Positions 1 to 9,713 of a stretch of DNA of 64,000 bases are shown here, in pieces. Under the pieces are notes generated by a model. The model was not told the origin of the DNA, did not search any database, and saw nothing but the letters and a program-made list of their open reading frames with translations. The stretch covers positions 62,001 to 126,000 of the forward strand of contig NZ_JAERRB010000015.1 of the NCBI RefSeq assembly GCF_016735595.1, written 5' to 3'. The position numbers and the translations under genes are program-made. Origin of the DNA: Chryseolinea lacunae. GTDB lineage: Bacteria; Bacteroidota; Bacteroidia; Cytophagales; Cyclobacteriaceae. Numbering within the stretch: position 1 is the first letter of the stretch; every line of letters begins with the position of its first letter.

Positions 1-84
1 CAGAAACATTGCGCACCGAATAGAAAATAGTGAACAAAGACATCGGCATTAATAAGCATTAGAAACGATTAATCTCTTCTGGAT
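1..84. other. Left-edge intergenic sequence
   Basis: The first 84 bases precede the ABC permease gene. No coding frame, hairpin or recognisable promoter element can be supported here. The upstream neighbour lies outside the window. Confidence 0.5.
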
Positions 85-2523
85 ATGTTGAAAAATTATT
101 TCAAAACCGCGCTTCGAAACATACTTCGCGAACGCCAGTATGCCCTCATCAAAATCGGCGGCCTGGCGTTGGGACTGGGCACAAGCCTTGCGTTGTTTTT
201 GTATGTAAGAAATCAGTTGTCCTACGACGAGATGCACCCCGATGTAGATCGGTTGTATCGGGTGAATCAAACCAACATCTGGGACACGAGCGGTGGATAC
301 TTTGGGTCCACTGGCCCTGCCGTGGCATCGGCACTGATGGCGGAATATCCCGAGATTGAAAGCGTGGTGCGCGTGAACACTCCCGGTGCGCAGACCGTGC
401 GCTACACAAAGCCCAACAAGCAGGTGGTGGCATTCAACGAAGACAAAGTGATGGCCGCAGACTCCATGTTCTTTTCGTTTTTTGCCTTCACGCTGAAAGA
501 GGGCGATCCTCAAACGGCTTTGCAGGGAAAAAACAAAGTGGTGCTTTCCGACAAAGCCGCAAAGCGCCTTTTTGGCGACGAGCCTGCCCTGGGAAAAATC
601 ATTCAGGTGGGTGACAGCCGCCAGGCCGTGGAAGTGACTGGCGTGACGACCGAGCAACCCGTGAACATGCATTTTCAATTTGATTATATGTTGTCCATCT
701 ACACCAACCCCGCCATCAAAAACATGGAGTGGAGCTGGATCTGGACACAGGTGGTGACCTATGTGAAGTTGAAACCCAACACCGATTTGACCGCCCTCAA
801 CGCAAAGCTAAAAACGTTACCCTCGCGCTATGCGCCCGCCACGTTTAAAAATCTGGGCATCGACTTCGACGAGTTCCTGAAGGAGCGCGGCCACTGGGAA
901 GTATACCTGCAGCCGGTGCGCGACATTCGTCTGTATTCTGCAAAGCTGGGCAACCGTCTGGGCGCGGTGGGCGACATCACCTATGTGTATGTGTTCAGCA
1001 TTGTGGCGGCGTTTATTCTGCTCATCGCTGTGGTGAACTTTATCAACCTCTCCACAGCACGCGGCGCCAATCGTGCCAAGGAAGTGGGTGTGAAAAAAAC
1101 GCTCGGGCTTTCCCGGCTTTCACTGATCGCCCAATTCCAGGTTGAACACATCATGGTGACGCTGGTGGCCATGCTGTTGGGGCTTGGTGTGATGGAGTTG
1201 TTACGCCTGGTCATACAGCCGTTGACGGGGCTGGAAATTCCTGTCGCGACGTGGAACAATGGAACGTTTTTCGCCATCGTGTTGCTGTTGCCGTTGGTGA
1301 TCGGTTTTTTGGGTGGACTTTATCCGGCATTCTATCTCACATCGTTCCGGCCCGCACAAGTGCTGAAAGGAAAAACAGTGTCGGGGTTGCGCACGTCGCA
1401 GCTTCGGAATGCCCTGGTGATTTTGCAGTTCACCATTTCCATCACACTCATGGTGGCCACGCTGGTGGTGTTTGATCAGCTGGATTATTTTCAGTCGACA
1501 AGCCTGGGCTATGAACACGACAACATTCTGATTTTGAACAACGCCGAAAAACTGGGCGATCAGTTGAAGTCTTTCCGCGATGAGGTGTCGGGCTATCCCG
1601 GCGTGCAAGAAGCTTCGGCGTCTATGGACATGCGGACAAGTTATGAAGACATCTTCATGCGCGAGGGCGACAACCTGAAGCTGCCCATCACGCAAATGAA
1701 AATTGATGAACATTTTTTTGCGACCACAAAGCTCCAACTCGCCGCCGGTCGCACCTTTGAAGAAAACCGTCCGTCGGATGTAAATGCTGTCATCATCAAT
1801 GAAACCACAGCGAAGCTCTATGGCTGGACGCCCGAAGAGGCCGTGGGGAAACGCATTATTTATCTGGGCGACGACCTTGACAAGCAGGAAGTGATTGGTG
1901 TGGTGAAAGATTTTCATTTTCAATCGCTCTATCAGAACATCGCACCGTTTATGTTCTTCAACATGCGGTCGCACATGTATGGTCAGCAAAAGATGGTGAT
2001 GTTAAAATTCAACGCCCACGACTTGCCTGCGTTGCTGAGCAGCCTTGAAAAACGCTGGGGCCAGCTGGTTGAAGACACGCCGTTTGACTACACGTTTCTG
2101 GACGATCGTTTGAAGATGCAATATCAGGAACAGCAACGTTTGGGCGCCTTGTTTTCCATCTTCACGCTGCTGTCCATTTCCATCGCCATCATTGGCCTGG
2201 TGGGATTGGTGGCCTACTCGGCCGAGCAACGCAAAAAGGAAATCGGCATCCGTAAAGTCTTTGGTGCATCGCTGTCGCGGATCTATATCATGATGAACAC
2301 GCAGTATGTGAAACTGCTGCTGGTGGCGCTGGTGTTGGCCACACCGTTGTCGTGGTGGATGATGCAGCAGTGGCTCGACACGTTTAAGAACAAGGTAACC
2401 ATCAACCCCTGGCTGTTTCTGTGTGCGGGAGGCGCGGAGCTGTTCCTGGCCATGGTGTGTGTGGGCTACCTGGCATTGCGCGCAGCGTCGCTTAACCCGG
2501 CCGTGGTGCTTAAGGATGAATAG
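85..2523 (+). CDS. FtsX-like ABC transporter permease (MacB type)
   Basis: An 812-residue inner-membrane permease of the MacB/FtsX class. The N-terminus (NYFKTALRNI) followed by a hydrophobic segment at about residues 20-43 is the usual opening of Bacteroidota members. A large periplasmic MacB_PCD-type domain follows, then FtsX segments near 303-325, 350-370, 395-420 and 445-470. A second periplasmic domain and three more membrane segments in the last 130 residues give eight helices in all. A cytoplasmic motif before the last helices (EQRKKEIGIRKVFGAS) is typical. These proteins pair with a MacB/LolD-type ATPase, which is not present here and may lie to the left. Export of peptides, lipids or drugs is possible; the substrate cannot be told. 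The stop overlaps the end of the convergent reductase gene by 14 bp. Confidence 0.9.
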   Translation: MLKNYFKTALRNILRERQYALIKIGGLALGLGTSLALFLYVRNQLSYDEMHPDVDRLYRVNQTNIWDTSGGYFGSTGPAVASALMAEYPEIESVVRVNTPGAQTVRYTKPNKQVVAFNEDKVMAADSMFFSFFAFTLKEGDPQTALQGKNKVVLSDKAAKRLFGDEPALGKIIQVGDSRQAVEVTGVTTEQPVNMHFQFDYMLSIYTNPAIKNMEWSWIWTQVVTYVKLKPNTDLTALNAKLKTLPSRYAPATFKNLGIDFDEFLKERGHWEVYLQPVRDIRLYSAKLGNRLGAVGDITYVYVFSIVAAFILLIAVVNFINLSTARGANRAKEVGVKKTLGLSRLSLIAQFQVEHIMVTLVAMLLGLGVMELLRLVIQPLTGLEIPVATWNNGTFFAIVLLLPLVIGFLGGLYPAFYLTSFRPAQVLKGKTVSGLRTSQLRNALVILQFTISITLMVATLVVFDQLDYFQSTSLGYEHDNILILNNAEKLGDQLKSFRDEVSGYPGVQEASASMDMRTSYEDIFMREGDNLKLPITQMKIDEHFFATTKLQLAAGRTFEENRPSDVNAVIINETTAKLYGWTPEEAVGKRIIYLGDDLDKQEVIGVVKDFHFQSLYQNIAPFMFFNMRSHMYGQQKMVMLKFNAHDLPALLSSLEKRWGQLVEDTPFDYTFLDDRLKMQYQEQQRLGALFSIFTLLSISIAIIGLVGLVAYSAEQRKKEIGIRKVFGASLSRIYIMMNTQYVKLLLVALVLATPLSWWMMQQWLDTFKNKVTINPWLFLCAGGAELFLAMVCVGYLALRAASLNPAVVLKDE

Positions 2524-3049
2524 TTGACGGCGGCGTCTGGTGTGCCGGGTGCCTCAGTTTCTCCACAACATCGTGCAGTGCCAGCAACGTGGCCTCATCC
2601 GAAACCTCTCCATTCTTGAGTTTCGCCCTCACGAACGGGATGAGCAGTGTGGCCACCACGTTGGCCGAAATGGCCGACAGCGTGAGCAGGAGCGAAGCGT
2701 GGGCCTTGTCGCCGCCGGTAGAGGCCGTGATGAGGCCCACGGGTTTGTCCATGAAGTCGGCTGTGGACACGGTCCAGTCGAGGGCGTTCTTTAAAGAGCC
2801 CGGCACCCCAAACGCATATTCAGGTGTGCAGATCAGCACGGCGTCGGCCTCGCGTATTTTGGTGCGGAAGTGTTGAACTGTTTCCGGAGCCACTTCGCTG
2901 TCGTCGAAGTGTGGAAGCGTGCCCAGGCCGTCATAGATATCGAACACGACGTCCGCAGGCAACGTGCGCGACACATGCCGGATGATGGTGTGGTTGGACG
3001 ATGTGGCACGCAGGCTGCCAATGATGACGAAGATATTAGTGGGTTGCAT
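2510..3049 (-). CDS. NAD(P)H-dependent FMN reductase family protein
   Basis: A flavodoxin-fold quinone/azo/chromate-type reductase of about 179 residues. The N-terminal IFVIIGSLRATSSN segment is the FMN-phosphate loop (GSLRxxSxN). A central PEYAFGVPGSLKNALDW motif is the flavin-contacting signature of the NADPH_dep_FMN_red family. The ATG at 3049 is chosen because it places the first strand directly before the GSLR loop; an ATG 17 codons upstream would add a Cys-rich stretch unlike the family. It is cytoplasmic and probably a single-gene unit. Its 3' end overlaps the convergent permease gene. The physiological substrate is unknown. Confidence 0.88.
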   Translation of the reverse strand: MQPTNIFVIIGSLRATSSNHTIIRHVSRTLPADVVFDIYDGLGTLPHFDDSEVAPETVQHFRTKIREADAVLICTPEYAFGVPGSLKNALDWTVSTADFMDKPVGLITASTGGDKAHASLLLTLSAISANVVATLLIPFVRAKLKNGEVSDEATLLALHDVVEKLRHPAHQTPPSTIHP

Positions 3050-3322
3050 GGCGGTGCAAAAGGGTTTGAATCGATTGCAGTTGAACCCCTGTGTCTTCAC
3101 AAAAGTTCAACAGGCATCTGCAAGTTACAGTTTCTGCTGCGATCAAAATGCCCTAGCGCTTTGATGAGTCTGTGGAGGGCAACTTGAACTTCAGCTAACG
3201 TCCGCCAGTGAACACTGAACTATTTTTTGCGTTCGCCACGCTCCATTCTTTAAAACCAACCATATAAGTTGTAGTTTGCATTGTGGGCTGTTATGACAAT
3301 CATAGCAGACGATTTGGAGCCT
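3050..3322. other. Divergent intergenic region
   Basis: This 273-bp gap separates the divergent reductase and S51 peptidase genes, so it must carry promoters for both. A short inverted repeat CAGTG-aa-CACTG lies at 3206-3217. No convincing Bacteroidota promoter (TTTG, about 20 bases, TAnnTTTG) was found by eye. A TTG-initiated upstream extension of the S51 gene from 3281 is possible but would place non-signal-like residues before the signal peptide. Confidence 0.4.
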
Positions 3323-5338
3323 ATGATAAAATTTTACAGCGTAGCGTGGCTATTGCTGATCGCCACGGTATCGCTAGGGCAAGGCAAGCTTGTGCTGGTG
3401 GGTGGCGGATCAGAAGAGGAGGGAGGATGGAGCGACACGCCCTATGCCTGGATTGTGTCGGAAGCGGCCAACAAAAAGGTGGCCGTCATCAGCTACACCG
3501 ACGAAGACAATTTCATTCCCGACTATTTCATTTCGCTGGGTGCCGCAGAAGCCCGGAATATAAAAATTGATACCCGTGCCGTTGCCGATCTCCAGGCTAC
3601 GTACGACGCGCTGATGACCTACGATGCCTTCTTCTTTAAAGGCGGCGACCAATCTCAATACTATACTTTATATAAGGACACGAAGACGATGCAGGCTGTC
3701 ATCGACAAATTCGGCGCCGGTGGCGTAATGTCGGGCACGTCGGCGGGTATGGCAATTCTGTCGAAAGTTTTTTATACGGCCGTGAAAGGATCGGTCTATC
3801 CCGACGAGGCGTTACAGGATGTGTTTGGCAAAGACATGACACTGGCCGATGATTTTCTGCCGCTGTTTCCCGGTTTTCTCTTCGACACACATTTCACAGA
3901 GCGCGGGCGCATGGGCAGGCTGATGCCGCTCATGGCACGCTGGTTTCTGGATCATGGCGAACTGCTGACCGGGATTGGGGTGGACGATCGCACGGCCATG
4001 TGCATCGACGCCGCGAAGACCGGCGAGGTGTTTGGCACGGGAACGGTCTCTATCTTTAACAGTCAGACGTTTTCTGTCGATCAAAAAGACAAGCCAGGTG
4101 CGGACTCCGTGCACGTTGTTCAGCTTCTTCACGGCCACCGCATCGATTTAAGCTCGGGCCAGATTGTGAAAGGACCCACCGATCTGTTGCCACCCCAACC
4201 CCGCCGCGAAACCGGCAACTATCAGGTGGCCCTGAGCGGCAGCGAAGGCGTTTCGACCAACACCGAACTGCTCCAATACCTCGTGAAAGAAACCGGGCTG
4301 GTGGCCGACACCGTGGTGGTGGTGACCGCGCCGGGCAAAGCAAAACCCTTTATACAAAAGATTCAGGATTTGGGTGGACGAACCTTGCTGGTTGAAACCT
4401 CGGCTCCATTTAACGACACAGAACAACGCGACCTGCGAAACGCGATCCGCCGCGCCAGGAAAATTCTTTTTGTAGAAAACGACGACGATGCCCTGTTCAA
4501 CTTCCTGGCCAACGGACCCACCGGATTGCTTCTTAGCAGCCACATGCGCAGGAATGGGATGATCACTGCCTTTGCGGGAGAAGACAGCCGCTATGCGGGC
4601 AAATCGTTTGTGACCAATCATCTCACCGATCAGTATGCGGCATACTATGGCCGGCTTAACTTCCGTAAAGGTCTTCGACTGTTGCCATCCTCTATCGTGA
4701 TGTCGAACACGTTCGATCTTAATACATCTGATTATTATGAGAACACCACCGCCTCGGTGTCTTATGCCATGGTGGCCGACAGCACGGCGTTTGGCATCTA
4801 TCTGAACCGGAACGGCTGTCTGAAATTTTCACAGACTGCCGGGCGCAATGTGTTTAAAGCAAAAGGAGACTTGTCAGCTATCATTCTCGTGAACCGGGGC
4901 ACTACGGCTGCTTTGGCTTCGCAGCCCGTGTCGGCAGGCAAGGCGGCACGCAACTATGCGGGCTTTACGTCTATGCGACTGGTGATGTTGAATAACAACA
5001 ACACGTTCGACGCGGGTGTGCCCATGCCAACGGTGGATGCACCCTACGTATTCGAAAATCTGGTGGTGGGCACAGCGCCCGATTTGAACCGGCCATCCTT
5101 AAAAGTATTTCCAAATCCGTCGGCGAATGGTATCTTTAGTTTGTTGTGGAATGTCGCACCCCCCGGAAAAGTGGAGCTTTCTGTGGTGGATGCCATGGGC
5201 AGGACACTCGTGCAGGAGAAGCGTTTGATGGAAGATGAAAACGTCGTGAATGTGTCGGCGTTGCCGGATGGTGTCTACCTGCTGCGCGTGAACACCGGCA
5301 CCGGCATTGTCACACACAAAGTTATGAAGCAACCTTGA
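3323..5338 (+). CDS. Secreted S51 cyanophycinase-like peptidase with T9SS sorting domain
   Basis: A 671-residue protein. A signal peptide (residues about 1-18, ending ATVSLGQG) is followed by a peptidase S51 domain. A GGDQ motif is at 107-110, and the nucleophile elbow GTSAG has Ser140. The segment DTHFTERGRMGR (188-199) keeps the Asp and three Arg residues that bind the beta-Asp-Arg dipeptide in cyanophycinases, but the Gln after the Asp is Thr. A long middle region follows. The last ~80 residues (from LKVFPNPS) form a type A sorting domain of type IX secretion, which implies export to the cell surface or medium. In the family, S51 enzymes cleave cyanophycin or N-terminal Asp bonds. The ATG at 3323 is chosen because it directly starts the signal peptide. 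It heads a locus with SusC/SusD and a second S51 gene. Confidence 0.85.
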   Translation: MIKFYSVAWLLLIATVSLGQGKLVLVGGGSEEEGGWSDTPYAWIVSEAANKKVAVISYTDEDNFIPDYFISLGAAEARNIKIDTRAVADLQATYDALMTYDAFFFKGGDQSQYYTLYKDTKTMQAVIDKFGAGGVMSGTSAGMAILSKVFYTAVKGSVYPDEALQDVFGKDMTLADDFLPLFPGFLFDTHFTERGRMGRLMPLMARWFLDHGELLTGIGVDDRTAMCIDAAKTGEVFGTGTVSIFNSQTFSVDQKDKPGADSVHVVQLLHGHRIDLSSGQIVKGPTDLLPPQPRRETGNYQVALSGSEGVSTNTELLQYLVKETGLVADTVVVVTAPGKAKPFIQKIQDLGGRTLLVETSAPFNDTEQRDLRNAIRRARKILFVENDDDALFNFLANGPTGLLLSSHMRRNGMITAFAGEDSRYAGKSFVTNHLTDQYAAYYGRLNFRKGLRLLPSSIVMSNTFDLNTSDYYENTTASVSYAMVADSTAFGIYLNRNGCLKFSQTAGRNVFKAKGDLSAIILVNRGTTAALASQPVSAGKAARNYAGFTSMRLVMLNNNNTFDAGVPMPTVDAPYVFENLVVGTAPDLNRPSLKVFPNPSANGIFSLLWNVAPPGKVELSVVDAMGRTLVQEKRLMEDENVVNVSALPDGVYLLRVNTGTGIVTHKVMKQP

Positions 5339-5409
5339 CCCAGAATTCAAAGGCGCCGGCAAATTCCGGTGCATAACCCAGTAAAAACAACCAAACCAAC
5401 TATCTGCTT

Positions 5410-8364
5410 ATGAGGAAAACGCTACTGTTTTTAATTTTTTCATTTTTATCCTGGTGCTCGCTGGCCCAAGAGCGAATGGTTCGCGGAAAGGTGACCAGCG
5501 CCGAAGACGGTTCGGAACAGCCAGGTGTGAATGTGGTGGTGAAAGGTACTGCGAAAGGTACTGTCACGGATCAGGATGGTCAGTATTCGCTGCAAATCAC
5601 CGCGGCCGACGAAGTCCTGGTGTTCACGTTTATCGGCATGCAACCCCAGGAGGTAGTGGTGAACAACCGCGACCGGATTGACGTGGTGATGCAAGCCGAC
5701 ACAAAACAACTGGCAGAAGTGGTTGTGGTTGGCTATGGCACAGAACAGCGGCGACTGATGACCGGCTCGGTGGGTGTGGTGAAAGCCGACGCCATCAAAG
5801 ATTTGCCCGTGCCCACCATAGACGGTGTGTTGCAGGGACAAACCACCGGCGTGCAGGTGAGTCAGAACTCGGGCACACCCGGCGGCGCCATGTCGGTGCG
5901 CGTGCGCGGAACAACGTCGCTGAGCGGTTCAGGCCAGCCGTTATATGTCATTGATGGCATTCCGTTGATTACGGGCGACTTTGGACAAATTGGATATGAA
6001 GGGCAGGGCATCAACGCCTTATCGGATCTTAATCCCAGCGAAATAGAATCGATCAGCGTTTTGAAAGATGGCGCCGCGGCCGCCGTGTATGGTGCGCGTG
6101 CATCAAACGGTATTGTGCTCATCACAACCAAACGCGGCAAAAGCGGCAACTCGGTGGTGAACGTGAATATGTATCAGGGTTTTCAACAGGTCTGGAACAA
6201 ACTCGATATGCTCAACACACAACAGTGGATGGAATATCGCAACGACCTGGCCGGAACCACGGTGTTTACAGAAGCGCAGATAAATGATCCCAACAAGGTT
6301 AACACCGACTGGCAAAAAGAAATTTTTCGCACCTCGCCGATACGCAACTATGAAGTGTCGACACAGGGCGGAAATGACAAGACCAAGTTTTTTATATCAG
6401 GAGGGTATTTCGATCAGAAGGGCATTCTTATCGGCACGGGCTTCAAGCGTGTGAACGCACGCATGAACGTGGATCATAAAATCAACGACCGCCTGAACAT
6501 CGGTGCCAGTGTGGGGCTCACGTATTCCACCAGCGATCGTGTGGAAAGCGACCAGTCATTGCACGGACCACTGCCCAACGGCATCTCTACACCTTCCATC
6601 ATTTCTGTTTACAATGCAGACGGCTCGTATAACCAGAGCGGTCCATACTCCAACGCGGTTTCCATCGCCAACGAAGCCACGAATAAAAACTTTACCTATC
6701 GCACACTGGGCAACGTGTTTGGTGAATACAAAATTCTGCCGGGGTTGAGTGTGGTATCGAAGTGGGGTGCCGACTTTTACAACCTTCGCGAGCATGCGTT
6801 TGAATTTAACACCGTGCAGGGGCAGAAGTATAACGGTCTTGGATTTGAAGCCTATACCAACGTGCTCAACATTGTGAGCAACAACATGCTGAAGTATGAC
6901 GGATCCATTGGCAAACATAATTTTGATGTTGTGCTGGGCTACAGCTTTGAAAAATATCAGTCGCGCGATTCCTATATGCGTGGCCAGGACTATGCCGACG
7001 AAAACCTGCAATACATCAACTCGGCAGCCACCAAGGTTGATGTGACGGCAAGCGCACTCGACCGGGGCATTCGCTCATACTTTACCCGGATCAACTACAA
7101 CTTTGATGGCAAGTATATCCTATCGCTTTCCGGCCGTGTGGATGCATCCACAAACTTTGGTCCCAACAACCGGAACGGATTTTTCCCGGCAGCATCGGCT
7201 GCGTGGCGTGTGAGCCAGGAAGATTTTTTCCGCGACAACGTGACCGCCGTGTCGGAGTTTAAGATCAGGGCGAGCTATGGCTTGCTGGGGAACGACAACA
7301 TTCCGTCGTTTTCGTATCAGGCGTTGTATAGCAACGGTTCGTACAATGGAAAACCGGCCATCTATCCCCGCAGTATCCCCAACCCAGACCTGAAGTGGGA
7401 AACCACCGCACAGCTGGACATTGGTGTGGATGTTGGCTTCTTTGCCGACCGTCTCACACTGGCGGTTGACTACTACAACAAACAAACACGCGACCTCTTG
7501 CTGAGCCGTCCGCTGCCTCCCAACTCAGGATTTTCCAGCATCACCGAAAATGTGGGTGAACTTCAAAACAAGGGTGTAGAAGTGACGCTTGGCTACAACG
7601 GCCCGTTGGGTCCTGTGAAATGGAGTTCTTCACTGAACCTGTCGGCCAACCGAAACAAAGTGATCAAACTCTACAACGGTCAGGTCATTGACGATGGTCG
7701 TGGTGGAAACCGCATCATGGAAGGTGAGCCTGTGGGCGTTTTCTATAACTTCAAATCGTTGGGCGTTGATCCTTCAACAGGCGACATTGTTTTTGAAGAC
7801 ACCAACCACGATGGCGAAATCACAACCGACGATCGCACCATCATTGGCAATCCCAATCCCAAATTTATTGGCGGGTTCACCAACACCTTCAACTACAAAG
7901 GTTTTGACCTGAGCGTGTTCCTGCAATTCTCCTATGGCAACGACGTGTTCAACGGCTCGCGACTGTATCTTGAATCGTTGCAGGGTGGCGACAACCAGAT
8001 TGAAGCTGTGACCCGTCGCTGGCGCAAGCCCGGCGACATCACCGACATTCCGCGTGCCACGTCCGATCCGGTGAAAGCCGCAGAGAACAAGCGCGCATCG
8101 TCGCGGTTCATTGAGGATGGATCGTATATGCGGGTGAAGAACCTCACGTTGGGCTACACCTTCAACAAGATCTTCACCAGCAAGGTGATGCTGTCGAGCC
8201 TGCGTGTTTATGCCAGCGCCCAGAACCTGTTCACGTTCACGAACTATACGGGCCTTGACCCTGAAGTGAATTACAGCGGCAACGACATCCGGGTGGCCGG
8301 AACAGACTTCTTCACGTTTCCGCAAGCACGTGCCATCACTTTTGGTGTTAATCTTAAATTCTGA
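5410..8364 (+). CDS. SusC/RagA-family TonB-linked outer-membrane transporter
   Basis: A 984-residue TonB-dependent transporter. The signal peptide ends near SLAQ (residue ~19). A carboxypeptidase-regulatory-like beta-sandwich follows (RGKVTSAEDG to about residue 95). The VVVGYGTEQRR segment marks the start of the plug, and the PLYVIDGIP motif near residue 180 is characteristic of SusC plugs. The remainder is a 22-strand barrel with repeated aromatic strands, ending in FGVNLKF with a terminal Phe. There is no STN domain, so sigma/anti-sigma signalling through this receptor is not indicated. The SusD partner starts 5 bp downstream. Given the flanking cyanophycinases, the import cargo may be a peptide rather than a glycan; this is inference. 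Confidence 0.95.
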   Translation: MRKTLLFLIFSFLSWCSLAQERMVRGKVTSAEDGSEQPGVNVVVKGTAKGTVTDQDGQYSLQITAADEVLVFTFIGMQPQEVVVNNRDRIDVVMQADTKQLAEVVVVGYGTEQRRLMTGSVGVVKADAIKDLPVPTIDGVLQGQTTGVQVSQNSGTPGGAMSVRVRGTTSLSGSGQPLYVIDGIPLITGDFGQIGYEGQGINALSDLNPSEIESISVLKDGAAAAVYGARASNGIVLITTKRGKSGNSVVNVNMYQGFQQVWNKLDMLNTQQWMEYRNDLAGTTVFTEAQINDPNKVNTDWQKEIFRTSPIRNYEVSTQGGNDKTKFFISGGYFDQKGILIGTGFKRVNARMNVDHKINDRLNIGASVGLTYSTSDRVESDQSLHGPLPNGISTPSIISVYNADGSYNQSGPYSNAVSIANEATNKNFTYRTLGNVFGEYKILPGLSVVSKWGADFYNLREHAFEFNTVQGQKYNGLGFEAYTNVLNIVSNNMLKYDGSIGKHNFDVVLGYSFEKYQSRDSYMRGQDYADENLQYINSAATKVDVTASALDRGIRSYFTRINYNFDGKYILSLSGRVDASTNFGPNNRNGFFPAASAAWRVSQEDFFRDNVTAVSEFKIRASYGLLGNDNIPSFSYQALYSNGSYNGKPAIYPRSIPNPDLKWETTAQLDIGVDVGFFADRLTLAVDYYNKQTRDLLLSRPLPPNSGFSSITENVGELQNKGVEVTLGYNGPLGPVKWSSSLNLSANRNKVIKLYNGQVIDDGRGGNRIMEGEPVGVFYNFKSLGVDPSTGDIVFEDTNHDGEITTDDRTIIGNPNPKFIGGFTNTFNYKGFDLSVFLQFSYGNDVFNGSRLYLESLQGGDNQIEAVTRRWRKPGDITDIPRATSDPVKAAENKRASSRFIEDGSYMRVKNLTLGYTFNKIFTSKVMLSSLRVYASAQNLFTFTNYTGLDPEVNYSGNDIRVAGTDFFTFPQARAITFGVNLKF

Positions 8365-8369
8365 CACAC

Positions 8370-9689
8370 ATGAAAAAGTTATCGATATTACTACTCGCCC
8401 TGTTGCCCCTCGCGTCGTGCGATGTGCTGAATGTTGAATCGCAATCGGCAGTGGAAGAAGAACAGGCCATAAAAGACAAGACGGGAATCGAGAAAGGAAT
8501 TCTCGGAGCCTACACCTCGTTTCAGGCGCTGAGCTACTACGGACGCAGCTACCTGATTTTTTCTGACCTCGCCGCCGACAACCTCGATCACCCGGCCGAT
8601 GCTACTGCACTTGAATATGCACAGATTGACAACGACGTGATTCTGCCCGAGAACGGATCGGTGGACGGCATGTGGTCTTCGGCCTACGAAGGCATCAACA
8701 TCGCCAACAACATCATCGCGAAGGTGCCCGACATGGCCGACATGACGCCAGCCGAAAAGAACGCGGCGCTGGGAGAACTGTATTTTATTCGCGCATTGAA
8801 TCATTTCAACCTGCTGAACTATTGGGGATCGGTGCCGGTGAAAACATCGCCCACCATCGGAACCAGTGGTTTGGATGTGCCCCGCGATCCTGTGGCCAAA
8901 GTATATGAACAGATTATTGCCGACCTCACGTTTGCCGAAGCAAACCTCGGAGCCGGATCCACAAAAGTGCGCGCGTCGAAAGATGCAGCCACCGCGTTGC
9001 TGGCCCGCGTGAACCTCTACAAAGGCGACTATGCACAGGCAAAAGCAAAAGCCACAGCAGTGATTGAAAGCGAAAACTATGATTTGATTGCCTACGCCGA
9101 TGTGTTTGCCGATGGCTCTGACGAATCTATCTTCGAGATCGATTTCACAGACCTGAACCGGAACCGCATTGCCGAATACAACTTTCCGAAAACATTGAAC
9201 GGAAGACGTGAAGTGGCACCTTCGCCCACATTGCTAACGGCCTATGAAGTGGGCGATGCCCGCTATCCAGTGTCGGTGGCGTTTGCCGGAGCGTTGCCCT
9301 ATGCAAACAAGTATAACGACCTGAGCGTGGGAGCCGACAATGTGATTGTGTTGCGTCTGGCCGAAATGTATCTTATCCGCGCCGAAGCCGAAGCCAAATT
9401 GCAAGGCGATGTGGATGCCATCCGGCAAGACATCAACGCGGTGCGCACCCGCGCCAAACTTCCCGACACAAACCTGAGCAGCTACGACGGCTTGCTGAAT
9501 TTTATCGAGAAGGAACGACGTGTGGAGTTTGCCTTCGAAGGACACCGCTGGTTCGACCTTGTGAGAACAAACCGCGCCGTGGATGTGCTTCCCAATGTGA
9601 ACAACGTCAATCAAACGCTGTTCCCCATTCCCTTAACGGAGATTGTCACCAATCAGAATCCGGGCATGAAACAAAATCCTGGCTATTAA
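8370..9689 (+). CDS. SusD/RagB-family surface lipoprotein
   Basis: A 439-residue SusD-type binding protein. The lipobox LASC puts the lipidated Cys near residue 17. The N-terminal helical TPR-like region contains the family pattern around GELYFIRALNHFNLLNYWG and the C-terminal part contains RRVEFAFEGHRWFDLVR, both diagnostic of RagB/SusD. It ends with NQNPGMKQNPGY, a common SusD terminus. It sits on the outer membrane as a lid over the SusC barrel encoded immediately upstream. At 439 residues it is shorter than many glycan-binding SusD proteins, which fits a small or non-glycan ligand but does not prove it. Confidence 0.95.
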   Translation: MKKLSILLLALLPLASCDVLNVESQSAVEEEQAIKDKTGIEKGILGAYTSFQALSYYGRSYLIFSDLAADNLDHPADATALEYAQIDNDVILPENGSVDGMWSSAYEGINIANNIIAKVPDMADMTPAEKNAALGELYFIRALNHFNLLNYWGSVPVKTSPTIGTSGLDVPRDPVAKVYEQIIADLTFAEANLGAGSTKVRASKDAATALLARVNLYKGDYAQAKAKATAVIESENYDLIAYADVFADGSDESIFEIDFTDLNRNRIAEYNFPKTLNGRREVAPSPTLLTAYEVGDARYPVSVAFAGALPYANKYNDLSVGADNVIVLRLAEMYLIRAEAEAKLQGDVDAIRQDINAVRTRAKLPDTNLSSYDGLLNFIEKERRVEFAFEGHRWFDLVRTNRAVDVLPNVNNVNQTLFPIPLTEIVTNQNPGMKQNPGY

Positions 9690-9713
9690 CCGACCTGAAC
9701 CTGAAAAAATAAA

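Noticed and set aside
1201-1989. Minus-strand open frame of 262 codons
   Set aside because: It lies within the ABC permease gene, whose membrane topology and family motifs are intact.
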